Below are positions 1 to 5,488 of a stretch of DNA of 6,573 nucleotides, piece after piece. The notes below the pieces were generated by a model, which was given only the letters and a program-made list of their open reading frames with translations, did not search any database and was not told where the DNA came from. The translations under genes and the position numbers were made by a program. The DNA is from Helicobacteraceae bacterium (lineage in GTDB: Bacteria > Campylobacterota > Campylobacteria > Campylobacterales > SZUA-545), in assembly GCA_031273735.1 (NCBI GenBank), contig JAISRI010000215.1, forward strand, positions 1 to 6,573, read 5' to 3'. Every line of letters starts with the position of its first letter. The stretch's first letter is position 1.

Positions 1-103
1 CGATCGCCGCTTCGGCTCGCGCGCCCTCTTTTGGCGTTACATAGAAGTAACGATCGGCTAGAAGCGGCGCGAGCGTCAAGAAAAAAATCGCTATAAAACG
101 CAT
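1..103 (-). CDS. Exported protein of unknown function (N-terminal fragment, cut by window edge)
   Basis: Reading the minus strand from an ATG at 103 gives 34 uninterrupted codons up to the left edge. The product starts with Met-Arg-Phe, then a hydrophobic stretch (residues 4-16, IAIFFLTLAPLLA), then polar sequence beginning Asp-Arg-Tyr. This is a typical Sec signal peptide with a plausible signal peptidase I site after Ala16. No cysteine sits at the cleavage site, so it is not an obvious lipoprotein. A good ribosome binding site (AGGGG, plus-strand 110-114) lies 6 nt upstream of the start. The gene is divergent from the operon to its right and shares its upstream region. Too little of the mature protein is present to assign a family. 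The export signal is seen directly; a periplasmic or outer-membrane location is inferred. Confidence 0.7.
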   Translation of the reverse strand, partial: MRFIAIFFLTLAPLLADRYFYVTPKEGARAEAAI

Positions 104-152
104 ATTGAACCCCTATTAACATAGATAAAAAAGCGCGCATACTATACAATGG

Positions 153-168
153 CTTTAATTCTTTAATT
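153..168. repeat. Perfect 8-bp tandem duplication (CTTTAATT twice)
   Basis: Two exact copies of CTTTAATT stand head to tail immediately downstream of the putative plus-strand -10 box, within the expected 5' leader of the acidic-protein gene. It could be a short operator or a chance slippage product. The sequence alone does not decide. Confidence 0.5.
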
Positions 169-179
169 GAAATGCTTGC

Positions 180-185
180 AGGGAG
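180..185 (+). promoter_or_regulatory. Ribosome binding site that fixes the start of the acidic protein
   Basis: AGGGAG lies 5 nt before the ATG at 191. An in-frame upstream TTG at 167 would add eight residues (reading MKCLQGAV), but it has no comparable Shine-Dalgarno sequence. Starting at 191 also puts the first beta strand of the receiver-like domain (KILLIN) right at the N-terminus, as is normal for that fold. Confidence 0.75.
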
Positions 186-190
186 CGGTA

Positions 191-1729
191 ATGAAGATTT
201 TACTCATCAATAAAAACGCGATGGTTGAAAAGCTGGTGCGTCTTAGCGCGCAGAAAAGCGGGATGGAGTTACTGACGGCTGCGAACGTAGCGGACGCGGC
301 GGCGGGCGACTACGCGTGGGCGCTGGTCGATAACGAAAGTTTGGACGGCGAAGGGATAGAAACTTTACGCGCCAAGTATTCAAACGCCAAAATCGGGCTT
401 TTATATCCCAAGAACGGCGAAGAGATCGCGGGCTTTGATCTCTACATTAAAAAGCCGCTTCTGCCTACGGATCTCACCGACGAGTTTGCCGCCAACAAAA
501 GCGACGAAACGCCAGAAGAGCTTCCATCTGTCGACGACGATCTGGCGCTGTTTGACGACAACGCGGCGGATTTAGGCGATCTAGGAGATCTAGGCGCGTT
601 GGACGAAGCGCAAACGCCTCTTAGCGACGCGGATACGACGCAAATCGAAGATCTCGCGCCGATCGAAGGCGATCAGGTTGCGCAGGAGTTCGATCTAATC
701 GATCAAAACGACGATCTTAGCTTGGCGGCTACGGATGAGACACCTGCGGACGAAACGCAAGCGGATCAAAGCGCTAACGACGCAAACGAGCCGAAAACTT
801 CCGTTTTGGACAAAGAGGAGATCGACGAGGTTAAAGGGTTGCTAAACGAGATTAGCCAAGAGCCGCAAGAAAAACCGAGCGAAACGCTGACGGACGATCT
901 TGACGCGCCCCAACAGGAAGATTTAGGCGATCTGGACGATTTAGGCGATCTGAATACGCCGCAAGAGGAGCTTAAACTGGATCTCGGCGAAAATGGTTCG
1001 TTGCTTGACGACGAGGATTTAGCCGATCTTGAACAGGATAGCGCCGCCGAAACCGCGCTAGAAAAAAGCGGCGCAAAAGAGGAGGAGATTGGCGATATCG
1101 ATCTTGGCATAGAGGACGCTAGCGCTCCAGACGAAAAGTTTGCGCTGAGCTTTGACGAGCTTCCGAGCAACCAAGATACGATCGACGAGAATATCGCGCA
1201 AGAAATCCCCGCCGAAGAGCCGATCGAAGACGATTTCAAAATCAGTTTTGATGAAATACCGCTTGATCCAATAGATCCGATCGAACAAGAACCAATCGAT
1301 CAAACCCCAATCGCCGCAGACGAATCAACAGAATCGATCGAACAAACTCCAATCGACGAGGAGTTAGAGGAGCATATAGACCAAACGTCTATCGCCGCAG
1401 ACGAACCAAAGGAATCGAGCGATCAAGCGCCGATTGCACAGGAAGCAAAAGAGACGGAGGACGAATTATCGGCGCTTGGCGAAAGCGACGTGGCGTTGGC
1501 GCTTGGCGAAAAGCTGGAGCTAACGCCGCGGATCGAAGAAGATCAAGAGGACGAATCGCAAGAAACGTTGAAGCTTACCTTTGGCGAACGCGCCGACGAG
1601 GGATCGGAACAGAGCGCGCAAAAAAGCGCGCTTGAAAGCGCGTTGGCGGCTTTGCCTCCAAATACCCTGCGCGAATTGCTGGACGGAATGCAGCTGACGA
1701 TCAATATCGCGTTTCCAAAGAAAAAATGA
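191..1729 (+). CDS. Highly acidic protein with N-terminal receiver-like domain
   Basis: This 512-residue protein has three parts. Residues 1-99 look like a degenerate response-regulator receiver domain: a first strand KILLIN, then ALVDNE with Asp47 where the phospho-accepting Asp would be, then IGLLYP, then IKKPLLPTDL where the conserved Lys-Pro would be (Lys88-Pro89). The acidic pair normally following the first strand is replaced by Asn-Lys-Asn, and the Ser/Thr switch residue is absent, so ordinary phosphotransfer is doubtful. Residues 100-479 are low complexity and about one-third Asp/Glu, with DLGDL repeats, an IDQTPIAADE-type repeat and recurring FxLSFDELP-like motifs, and are probably disordered. 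Residues 480-512 form an ordered-looking tail (helix TLRELLDGMQ, strand LTINIAF, basic end). There is no signal peptide or membrane segment, so it is probably cytoplasmic. It matches by position the 'poly-E-rich' or 'highly acidic' protein upstream of gmk in Helicobacter and Campylobacter, whose function I do not know. Its stop overlaps the gmk start. Confidence 0.85.
   Translation: MKILLINKNAMVEKLVRLSAQKSGMELLTAANVADAAAGDYAWALVDNESLDGEGIETLRAKYSNAKIGLLYPKNGEEIAGFDLYIKKPLLPTDLTDEFAANKSDETPEELPSVDDDLALFDDNAADLGDLGDLGALDEAQTPLSDADTTQIEDLAPIEGDQVAQEFDLIDQNDDLSLAATDETPADETQADQSANDANEPKTSVLDKEEIDEVKGLLNEISQEPQEKPSETLTDDLDAPQQEDLGDLDDLGDLNTPQEELKLDLGENGSLLDDEDLADLEQDSAAETALEKSGAKEEEIGDIDLGIEDASAPDEKFALSFDELPSNQDTIDENIAQEIPAEEPIEDDFKISFDEIPLDPIDPIEQEPIDQTPIAADESTESIEQTPIDEELEEHIDQTSIAADEPKESSDQAPIAQEAKETEDELSALGESDVALALGEKLELTPRIEEDQEDESQETLKLTFGERADEGSEQSAQKSALESALAALPPNTLRELLDGMQLTINIAFPKKK
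569..607 (+). repeat. DLG repeat in acidic protein (first block)
   Basis: In-frame repeat of Asp-Leu-Gly at residues 127-139 (DLGDLGDLGALDE). The codons vary (GATTTAGGC, GATCTAGGA, GATCTAGGC), so the repeat seems kept at the protein level and is not a fresh DNA slippage product. A related block occurs at 920-952. Confidence 0.7.
920..952 (+). repeat. DLG/DLD repeat in acidic protein (second block)
   Basis: Residues 244-254 read DLGDLDDLGDL, echoing the block at 569-607. At the DNA level GATTTAGGCGATCTG occurs twice, 18 nt apart. Confidence 0.7.
1295..1456 (+). repeat. Four imperfect 13-14 residue repeats (IDQTPIAADE type) in acidic protein
   Basis: Residues 369-422 divide into four units: IDQTPIAADESTES (1295-1336), IEQTPIDEELEEH (1337-1375), IDQTSIAADEPKES (1376-1417) and SDQAPIAQEAKET (1418-1456). 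The first and third are most alike, including the shared DNA string ATCGCCGCAGACGAA. This suggests duplication of a two-unit block followed by drift. Each unit starts with the core [I/S]-[D/E]-Q-[T/A]-[P/S]-I. Confidence 0.75.
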
Positions 1730-2337
1730 TGAACGGATCGCTTTTGGTTGTTTCGGGTCCTAGCGGATCGGGCAAAAGTTCGTTGTGTAGAAAATTATGC
1801 GAGGATTTTGACTTTGCCTATCTTTCCGTATCTACGACGACAAGAACCGCGAGAATCGGCGAACGAGAGGGAAAAGATTACTTTTTTACCTCCAAAGAAG
1901 CCTTTAGCGCCGCGATCGACAGAGGCGAGTTTTTGGAGTGGGCAAACGTGCATAACAACTACTACGGCACAAGCAGATCGCGGGTTGAAAGCGCGTTAAA
2001 AGATGGCAAAACGGTCGTTTTTGATATAGACGTTCAAGGACAGGCGGCGATCGTCAAGCTCTTTGCAAACGAAACGACGAGCGTTTTTGTTACCGCGCCG
2101 TCAAACGCGATCTTAAAAGAGCGGCTGGAAAAACGCGGCGCGGACGATCCCGAAGCGATCCAAAAACGGCTGAAAAACGCGCTCGACGAGATGCAATCCA
2201 TTGGCGCTTACGACTATCTTTTGATCAACGATAGCTTTGAAAAAAGCCTAGAAACGCTTAAAGCGCTTGCTCTTGCCTCGCGCATAAAGCGCGACAAGGT
2301 AGAATTACGCAAGTTCATCGCCGAGTGGCTTAGTTAG
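1726..2337 (+). CDS. gmk: Guanylate kinase
   Basis: Cytoplasmic enzyme that phosphorylates GMP (and dGMP) to GDP with ATP, an essential step in GTP/dGTP supply. At 203 residues it has the normal family length and is complete. The P-loop is GPSGSGKSS (residues 11-19). The GMP-binding segment follows: SVSTTTR (34-40), Arg43, GEREGKDYFF (45-54), then Glu71 and the YGT motif (80-82). DIDVQG (100-105) matches the conserved acidic strand, and the Arg-rich lid covers LKERLEKRGADDPEAIQKRL. The usual Pro between the two GMP-contacting arginines is Ala here (RTAR), which is minor. Two ATG codons stand in tandem (1726 and 1729). The first overlaps the upstream stop as ATGA and the second shares its first base with that stop. 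There is no strong Shine-Dalgarno sequence, so translation is probably coupled to the acidic protein. Confidence 0.97.
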   Translation: MMNGSLLVVSGPSGSGKSSLCRKLCEDFDFAYLSVSTTTRTARIGEREGKDYFFTSKEAFSAAIDRGEFLEWANVHNNYYGTSRSRVESALKDGKTVVFDIDVQGQAAIVKLFANETTSVFVTAPSNAILKERLEKRGADDPEAIQKRLKNALDEMQSIGAYDYLLINDSFEKSLETLKALALASRIKRDKVELRKFIAEWLS

Positions 2338-2358
2338 AGTCGCGGCGATTAAATAAAA

Positions 2359-2364
2359 AAGGAG
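2359..2364 (+). promoter_or_regulatory. Strong ribosome binding site for tatA
   Basis: AAGGAG stands 5 nt before the ATG at 2370, in the 32-nt gap after gmk. It is one of the strongest Shine-Dalgarno sequences in the window, fitting a small protein needed in many copies. Confidence 0.85.
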
Positions 2365-2369
2365 AAAAA

Positions 2370-2588
2370 ATGACGCCGCCTAGCATAACGCAATTGGTCG
2401 TTATTCTTATTATTGTGCTTTTACTTTTTGGGGCAAAAAAGATACCAGAGCTAGCAAAAGGGCTTGGAAGCGGTATAAAGAACTTCAAAAACGCGATAAA
2501 AGAGGACGAAGCCGAAGTCAAAACGATCGAAGGCGACAAAGAAAAAGAGGCAAAAACGCCTAATAACGAAAGCGCCAAAGCCGCGTAA
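2370..2588 (+). CDS. tatA: Sec-independent protein translocase subunit TatA
   Basis: TatA is the small inner-membrane subunit that assembles with TatBC to move folded twin-arginine signal proteins, often cofactor-containing redox enzymes, across the cytoplasmic membrane. The 72-residue product has the standard plan. A short periplasmic N-terminus carries a polar Gln at position 8 before one transmembrane helix (residues 9-19). The invariant Phe20-Gly21 hinge follows, then an amphipathic helix (residues 23-43, AKKIPELAKGLGSGIKNFKN) and a charged tail rich in Glu, Lys and Ala. No signal peptide is expected. TatA rather than TatB is favoured by the FGAKKIPELAKGLG hinge region, the short length and the absence of the longer TatB tail. 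No tatB or tatC is adjacent; tatA standing alone between gmk and argS is the Campylobacterota arrangement. Confidence 0.95.
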   Translation: MTPPSITQLVVILIIVLLLFGAKKIPELAKGLGSGIKNFKNAIKEDEAEVKTIEGDKEKEAKTPNNESAKAA

Positions 2589-2630
2589 ATCGCGTAATTT
2601 TATGGCGTTAAGTTTGAAAATACAAGTTAT

Positions 2631-2635
2631 AAAGG
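2631..2635 (+). promoter_or_regulatory. Ribosome binding site supporting a GTG start for argS
   Basis: AAAGG lies 7 nt before the GTG at 2643. No in-frame ATG exists near this point (the ATG at 2602 is out of frame), and the N-terminal ArgS domain begins at once after the GTG, so GTG is the likely start. Confidence 0.65.
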
Positions 2636-2642
2636 TCGATCT

Positions 2643-4238
2643 GTGAAAGAGCGGATTTCGCGTTTTATTCGCGAACAAATCGGCGCAAAGCAAGCGACGT
2701 TAAACGCGCCCAAAGATTCCTCTTTTGGGCATTTTGCCACGCCGATCGCCTTTTCATTAGCGAAGGCGGAACGCAAAGCGCCAAACGAGATCGCGCTGGA
2801 GTTAAGCAAAAAGCTAGAAAATACGGAACTTTTCAGCGAGGTTAGCGCCGCAAGCGGGTTTGTGAATTTCAGATTAAGCGATCGTTTTTTAGACGACTGC
2901 GCAAACGAGGCGCTAAAACTTGGCGATCGCTTTGGCGCGGCAGAAAATAACGGCGAAAAGATTTTGTTAGAGTTTGTTAGCGCAAATCCGACGGGACCTC
3001 TGCATATCGGACACGCGCGAGGAGCTTTTTACGGCGATTCGCTTGCGCGGCTTGCGCGGCATTTGGGATATTCGATTACAAGCGAGTATTACATAAACGA
3101 CGCTGGAAATCAGGTCGATCTACTTGGAAAATCGGTTTATTATAAAGCTCGCATCGAAGCGCTTGGCGAAAAGATAGATTTTCCCGACGAATGTTATCAG
3201 GGCGAATATATATCCAATCTAGCCAAAAACGCTTTGGAACGTTTCGGAGTCTCGGCTTTTGCGCCAGATTCTGATTTGTCAGAATTGTGCGCTTGGGCAA
3301 AAGATCAAATGCTGGAGTGGATCAAAAAAACTCTTAGTAACGCGGATATTATTTTTGATCGTTTTGTGAGCGAAAAATCTTTATACGATCGTTGGGACGC
3401 TACGTTAGAGCGCCTAAAGAAAAACGACGCGATCTATATCGACGGCGATAATAAAATATGGCTTGCATCGTCCAAAAAGGGCGATGGCAAAGATCGCGTC
3501 GTAGCGCGTGAAAATGGAGCGCCGACATATCTTGCGGGCGATATTATCTATCACGACGATAAGTTTGCGCGCGGATATGATCGCGTAATCGATATATGGG
3601 GCGCGGATCATCACGGATATATCCCGCGAGTAAAAGCGGCGATCGAATATCTAGGTTACGATTCAAACAAATTAGAGATTTTATTGTCGCAAATGGTTTC
3701 GTTGCTTAAAAACGGCGAGCCGTATAAAATGGGCAAACGATCGGGCAACTTTGTGGCGATGGAAGAGGTTGGCGAAGAGGTAGGATACGACGCTTTGCGT
3801 TTTATCTTTCTTACAAAACGCGCCGATACACATTTAGAGTTTGACGTTAATTTATTGAAAAAAGAGGATAGCAATAATCCGATCTACTACGTCAATTACG
3901 CGCATGCAAGAATCTGTTCTCTCTTTGAAAAATTGGGTAAAGATTCAAGCGACATAAGCGGCGTTATATTAAGCGATCTTCCGCCAGACGCCAAAGAGTT
4001 ATTATTTGCCGCTCTGCAACTAAGCGAAATAATTAGCGAAAGTTTCAAAACGCGCCAACCTCACCTATTAACCGATTACCTCTATAAACTCGCCATAAAA
4101 ACGCATAAGTTTTACGCGGATAATCGCGTGATCGGCTCTAATAACCAAGATAGTTTTGCAAAGATTCTTTTATTAACGGCGTTATCGATTAGAATCGGTC
4201 TGCGATTGCTTGGCATAACGGCTAAAACAAGAATGTGA
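2643..4238 (+). CDS. argS: Arginyl-tRNA synthetase
   Basis: Cytoplasmic class I synthetase that charges tRNA-Arg with arginine using ATP. The 531-residue product is complete and of usual length for Campylobacterota. It opens with the ArgS-specific N-terminal tRNA-recognition domain (about residues 1-80, including SSFGHFATPIAF). The catalytic domain follows, with FVSANPTGPLHIGHARGA, where the HIGH signature is His121-Ile-Gly-His124. The second signature reads KMGKR at residues 362-366 within EPYKMGKRSGNF, with Gly where Ser is normal. The C-terminal DALR-type anticodon-binding domain starts at DALRFIFL, includes NPIYYVNYAHARI, and closes with the typical GLRLLGI ending. The start is GTG with a Shine-Dalgarno sequence. 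A 54-nt gap separates it from tatA, and its last codons overlap the mtaB start by 4 nt (GTGA), which argues for translational coupling. Confidence 0.97.
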   Translation: MKERISRFIREQIGAKQATLNAPKDSSFGHFATPIAFSLAKAERKAPNEIALELSKKLENTELFSEVSAASGFVNFRLSDRFLDDCANEALKLGDRFGAAENNGEKILLEFVSANPTGPLHIGHARGAFYGDSLARLARHLGYSITSEYYINDAGNQVDLLGKSVYYKARIEALGEKIDFPDECYQGEYISNLAKNALERFGVSAFAPDSDLSELCAWAKDQMLEWIKKTLSNADIIFDRFVSEKSLYDRWDATLERLKKNDAIYIDGDNKIWLASSKKGDGKDRVVARENGAPTYLAGDIIYHDDKFARGYDRVIDIWGADHHGYIPRVKAAIEYLGYDSNKLEILLSQMVSLLKNGEPYKMGKRSGNFVAMEEVGEEVGYDALRFIFLTKRADTHLEFDVNLLKKEDSNNPIYYVNYAHARICSLFEKLGKDSSDISGVILSDLPPDAKELLFAALQLSEIISESFKTRQPHLLTDYLYKLAIKTHKFYADNRVIGSNNQDSFAKILLLTALSIRIGLRLLGITAKTRM

Positions 4239-5488
4239 AAACGGTTTATTTCAAAACCTTTGGTTGCCGATCTAATTTTTTTGATACAAGCGCGATCGCG
4301 GCTCGCTTAAACGAATGGCAGATCGTCGATAGCGAAGCCGATTCCGACGCGATCGTCGTTAATTCTTGCACCGTTACAAATAGCGCCGACGCGGCGGTCA
4401 GAGCTTTCGTTAGACGAATGAAGCGAGAAAACCCAAAAGCGAAATTATTATTTACGGGTTGCGGAGCGGCGAGTTTGGGTAAAAAATTACTCGAAAGCGC
4501 CGCAATCGACGGCGTATTTGGACACTCCGAAAAGGCGCGGATCGACGATTTTTTAAGCGCAGAAAAACCTTTTGAAGAACTTGGCGTTTTAGATCATATC
4601 GACGAAACTATTATCGATCGTTTCAACGGGAAAACAAGGGCGTTTATTAAAATACAAGACGGGTGCGATTTTGACTGTAGTTACTGCGTTATTCCGCTTG
4701 TTCGCGGCAAAGCTAGAAGCGCGTCTAAAAACTATGTTTTGGAACAGATTAAAAGGCTTGCGGATCGCGGTTTTGAGGAGTTTATTTTAACGGGCGTAAA
4801 TTCGGGCGCTTACGGGCGCGATCGCGGCGAGAATATTGCCGATTTGATCGCGTCGATCGGCAATATTTCGGGCGTTCGCCGTCTGCGTTTAAGTAGTATC
4901 GAGCCGTGTTTGGTTAGCGACGAACTATTGGATATATGCGCCGCTCCTTTTATGGCAAAACATCTGCATATAGCTTTGCAACACACAAGCGATCGTATGT
5001 TAAAAACGATGAATCGCAGAAACCGCGTCAAAAGCGATCGTATTTTATTGGAAAAAGTTTCAAAGTTGGGCTTTGCGATCGGTAGCGATTATATCGTGAG
5101 TTTTCCTAGCGAGAGCGAAGAGGTTTTTAGCGAGGCGATCGATAATTTGAAACTACTGCCTTTAACGCATATTCATATATTTCCATTCAGCCCCCGCGAA
5201 GGGACAAAAGCGGCAAAGATGAAAATCAACATTAATGGGCTTGTAGCGAACGAGCGGCGCAAAACGATCGTTAAAATTATCGATCAAAAAAAACGCGATT
5301 TTTATCTTAAAAATAAAGAGCCTCTCATCGTTTTAATCGAAAGAAATAATAGCGGATTAGATCAGTTTTTTTCGCGGGTTCAAATTATATCCGATTGCGA
5401 TCATAGCGGTTGGGTAGAGGTCAAAAAATATTCTATCGACAAAAACGGCGTAATAGAGGCTAGTAAAGAGGATTGCGTATGTCTATAA
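4235..5488 (+). CDS. mtaB: tRNA (N6-threonylcarbamoyladenosine(37)-C2)-methylthiotransferase MtaB
   Basis: Radical SAM enzyme that adds a methylthio group to t6A37 to make ms2t6A, next to the anticodon of tRNAs such as tRNA-Lys(UUU). At 417 residues it is complete, at the short end of the family. The N-terminal UPF0004 domain supplies three cysteines for the auxiliary 4Fe-4S cluster: Cys11 (FKTFGCR), Cys45 (NSCTVTNSAD) and Cys76 (FTGC). The radical SAM CxxxCxxC motif is Cys144, Cys148 and Cys151 (GCDFDCSYCVIPLVRGKARS). A short TRAM-like C-terminal region covers roughly residues 360-410. NSCTVTNSAD, FIKIQDGC and PLVRGKARS favour MtaB over MiaB (YGCQMN) and RimO (LGCPKN). Two conserved patches deviate: LQHTSD for LQSGSD, and VSFPSESEE for VGFPGETEE. 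The GTG start overlaps the argS stop; its 3' end overlaps the next gene by 10 nt. MtaB is the likely family assignment; the exact substrate is inferred. Confidence 0.9.
   Translation: MKTVYFKTFGCRSNFFDTSAIAARLNEWQIVDSEADSDAIVVNSCTVTNSADAAVRAFVRRMKRENPKAKLLFTGCGAASLGKKLLESAAIDGVFGHSEKARIDDFLSAEKPFEELGVLDHIDETIIDRFNGKTRAFIKIQDGCDFDCSYCVIPLVRGKARSASKNYVLEQIKRLADRGFEEFILTGVNSGAYGRDRGENIADLIASIGNISGVRRLRLSSIEPCLVSDELLDICAAPFMAKHLHIALQHTSDRMLKTMNRRNRVKSDRILLEKVSKLGFAIGSDYIVSFPSESEEVFSEAIDNLKLLPLTHIHIFPFSPREGTKAAKMKININGLVANERRKTIVKIIDQKKRDFYLKNKEPLIVLIERNNSGLDQFFSRVQIISDCDHSGWVEVKKYSIDKNGVIEASKEDCVCL
5467..5472 (+). promoter_or_regulatory. Ribosome binding site for the MnmC-like gene, inside mtaB
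   Basis: AGAGGA lies 6 nt before the ATG at 5479, within the last codons of mtaB. It fixes the downstream start and supports a genuine 10-nt gene overlap. Confidence 0.7.

Larger units (their letters stand above)
104..190. promoter_or_regulatory. Divergent intergenic region with overlapping promoter-like -10 elements
   Basis: This 87-bp AT-rich gap separates two divergently transcribed genes and must carry the start signals for both unless transcripts enter from outside. On the plus strand TATACAAT at 143-150 resembles a sigma-70 -10 box and would give a leader of about 35 nt before the ATG at 191. The same bases read on the minus strand contain TATAGT (146 down to 141), which could serve the leftward gene. 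No convincing -35 hexamer is visible for either direction. That is not decisive, because -35 boxes are weak in Campylobacterota. The promoter call is inference from position and -10 similarity only. Confidence 0.35.

Noticed and set aside
167..190. Upstream TTG start for the acidic protein
   Set aside because: It has no good Shine-Dalgarno sequence, whereas the ATG at 191 has AGGGAG at ideal spacing and begins directly with the first strand of the domain.
766..1239. Minus-strand 157-residue Ser-rich open frame opposite the acidic gene
   Set aside because: It is the mirror of the Asp/Glu-rich codons (GAx codons read as Ser and Phe on the other strand). It has no ribosome binding site or recognisable domain, and the plus-strand frame is clearly the real gene.
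1295..1456. Possible CRISPR-like or phase-variable repeat
   Set aside because: The units are imperfect, in frame, adjacent without spacers, and vary at the codon level. They are protein repeats, not an array or a slippage tract.
1748..1999. Second plus-strand frame inside gmk
   Set aside because: It lies wholly within the well-conserved gmk frame, has no family resemblance, and its start falls in the P-loop coding region.
2607..2633. Promoter-like sequence before argS (TTAAGTTTG then TATAAA)
   Set aside because: The -10-like TATAAA overlaps the argS ribosome binding site, so a transcript would begin after that site and only about 3 nt before the GTG. It is more likely chance AT-rich sequence in an operon gap.
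2338..2642. Possible terminator or small RNA around tatA
   Set aside because: I found no GC-rich hairpin followed by a T run in either gap flanking tatA. The gaps are 32 and 54 nt and are largely taken up by ribosome binding sites.
2330..2693. Minus-strand frames opposite tatA and the start of argS
   Set aside because: They overlap convincing plus-strand genes, have no start signals and show no recognisable motifs.
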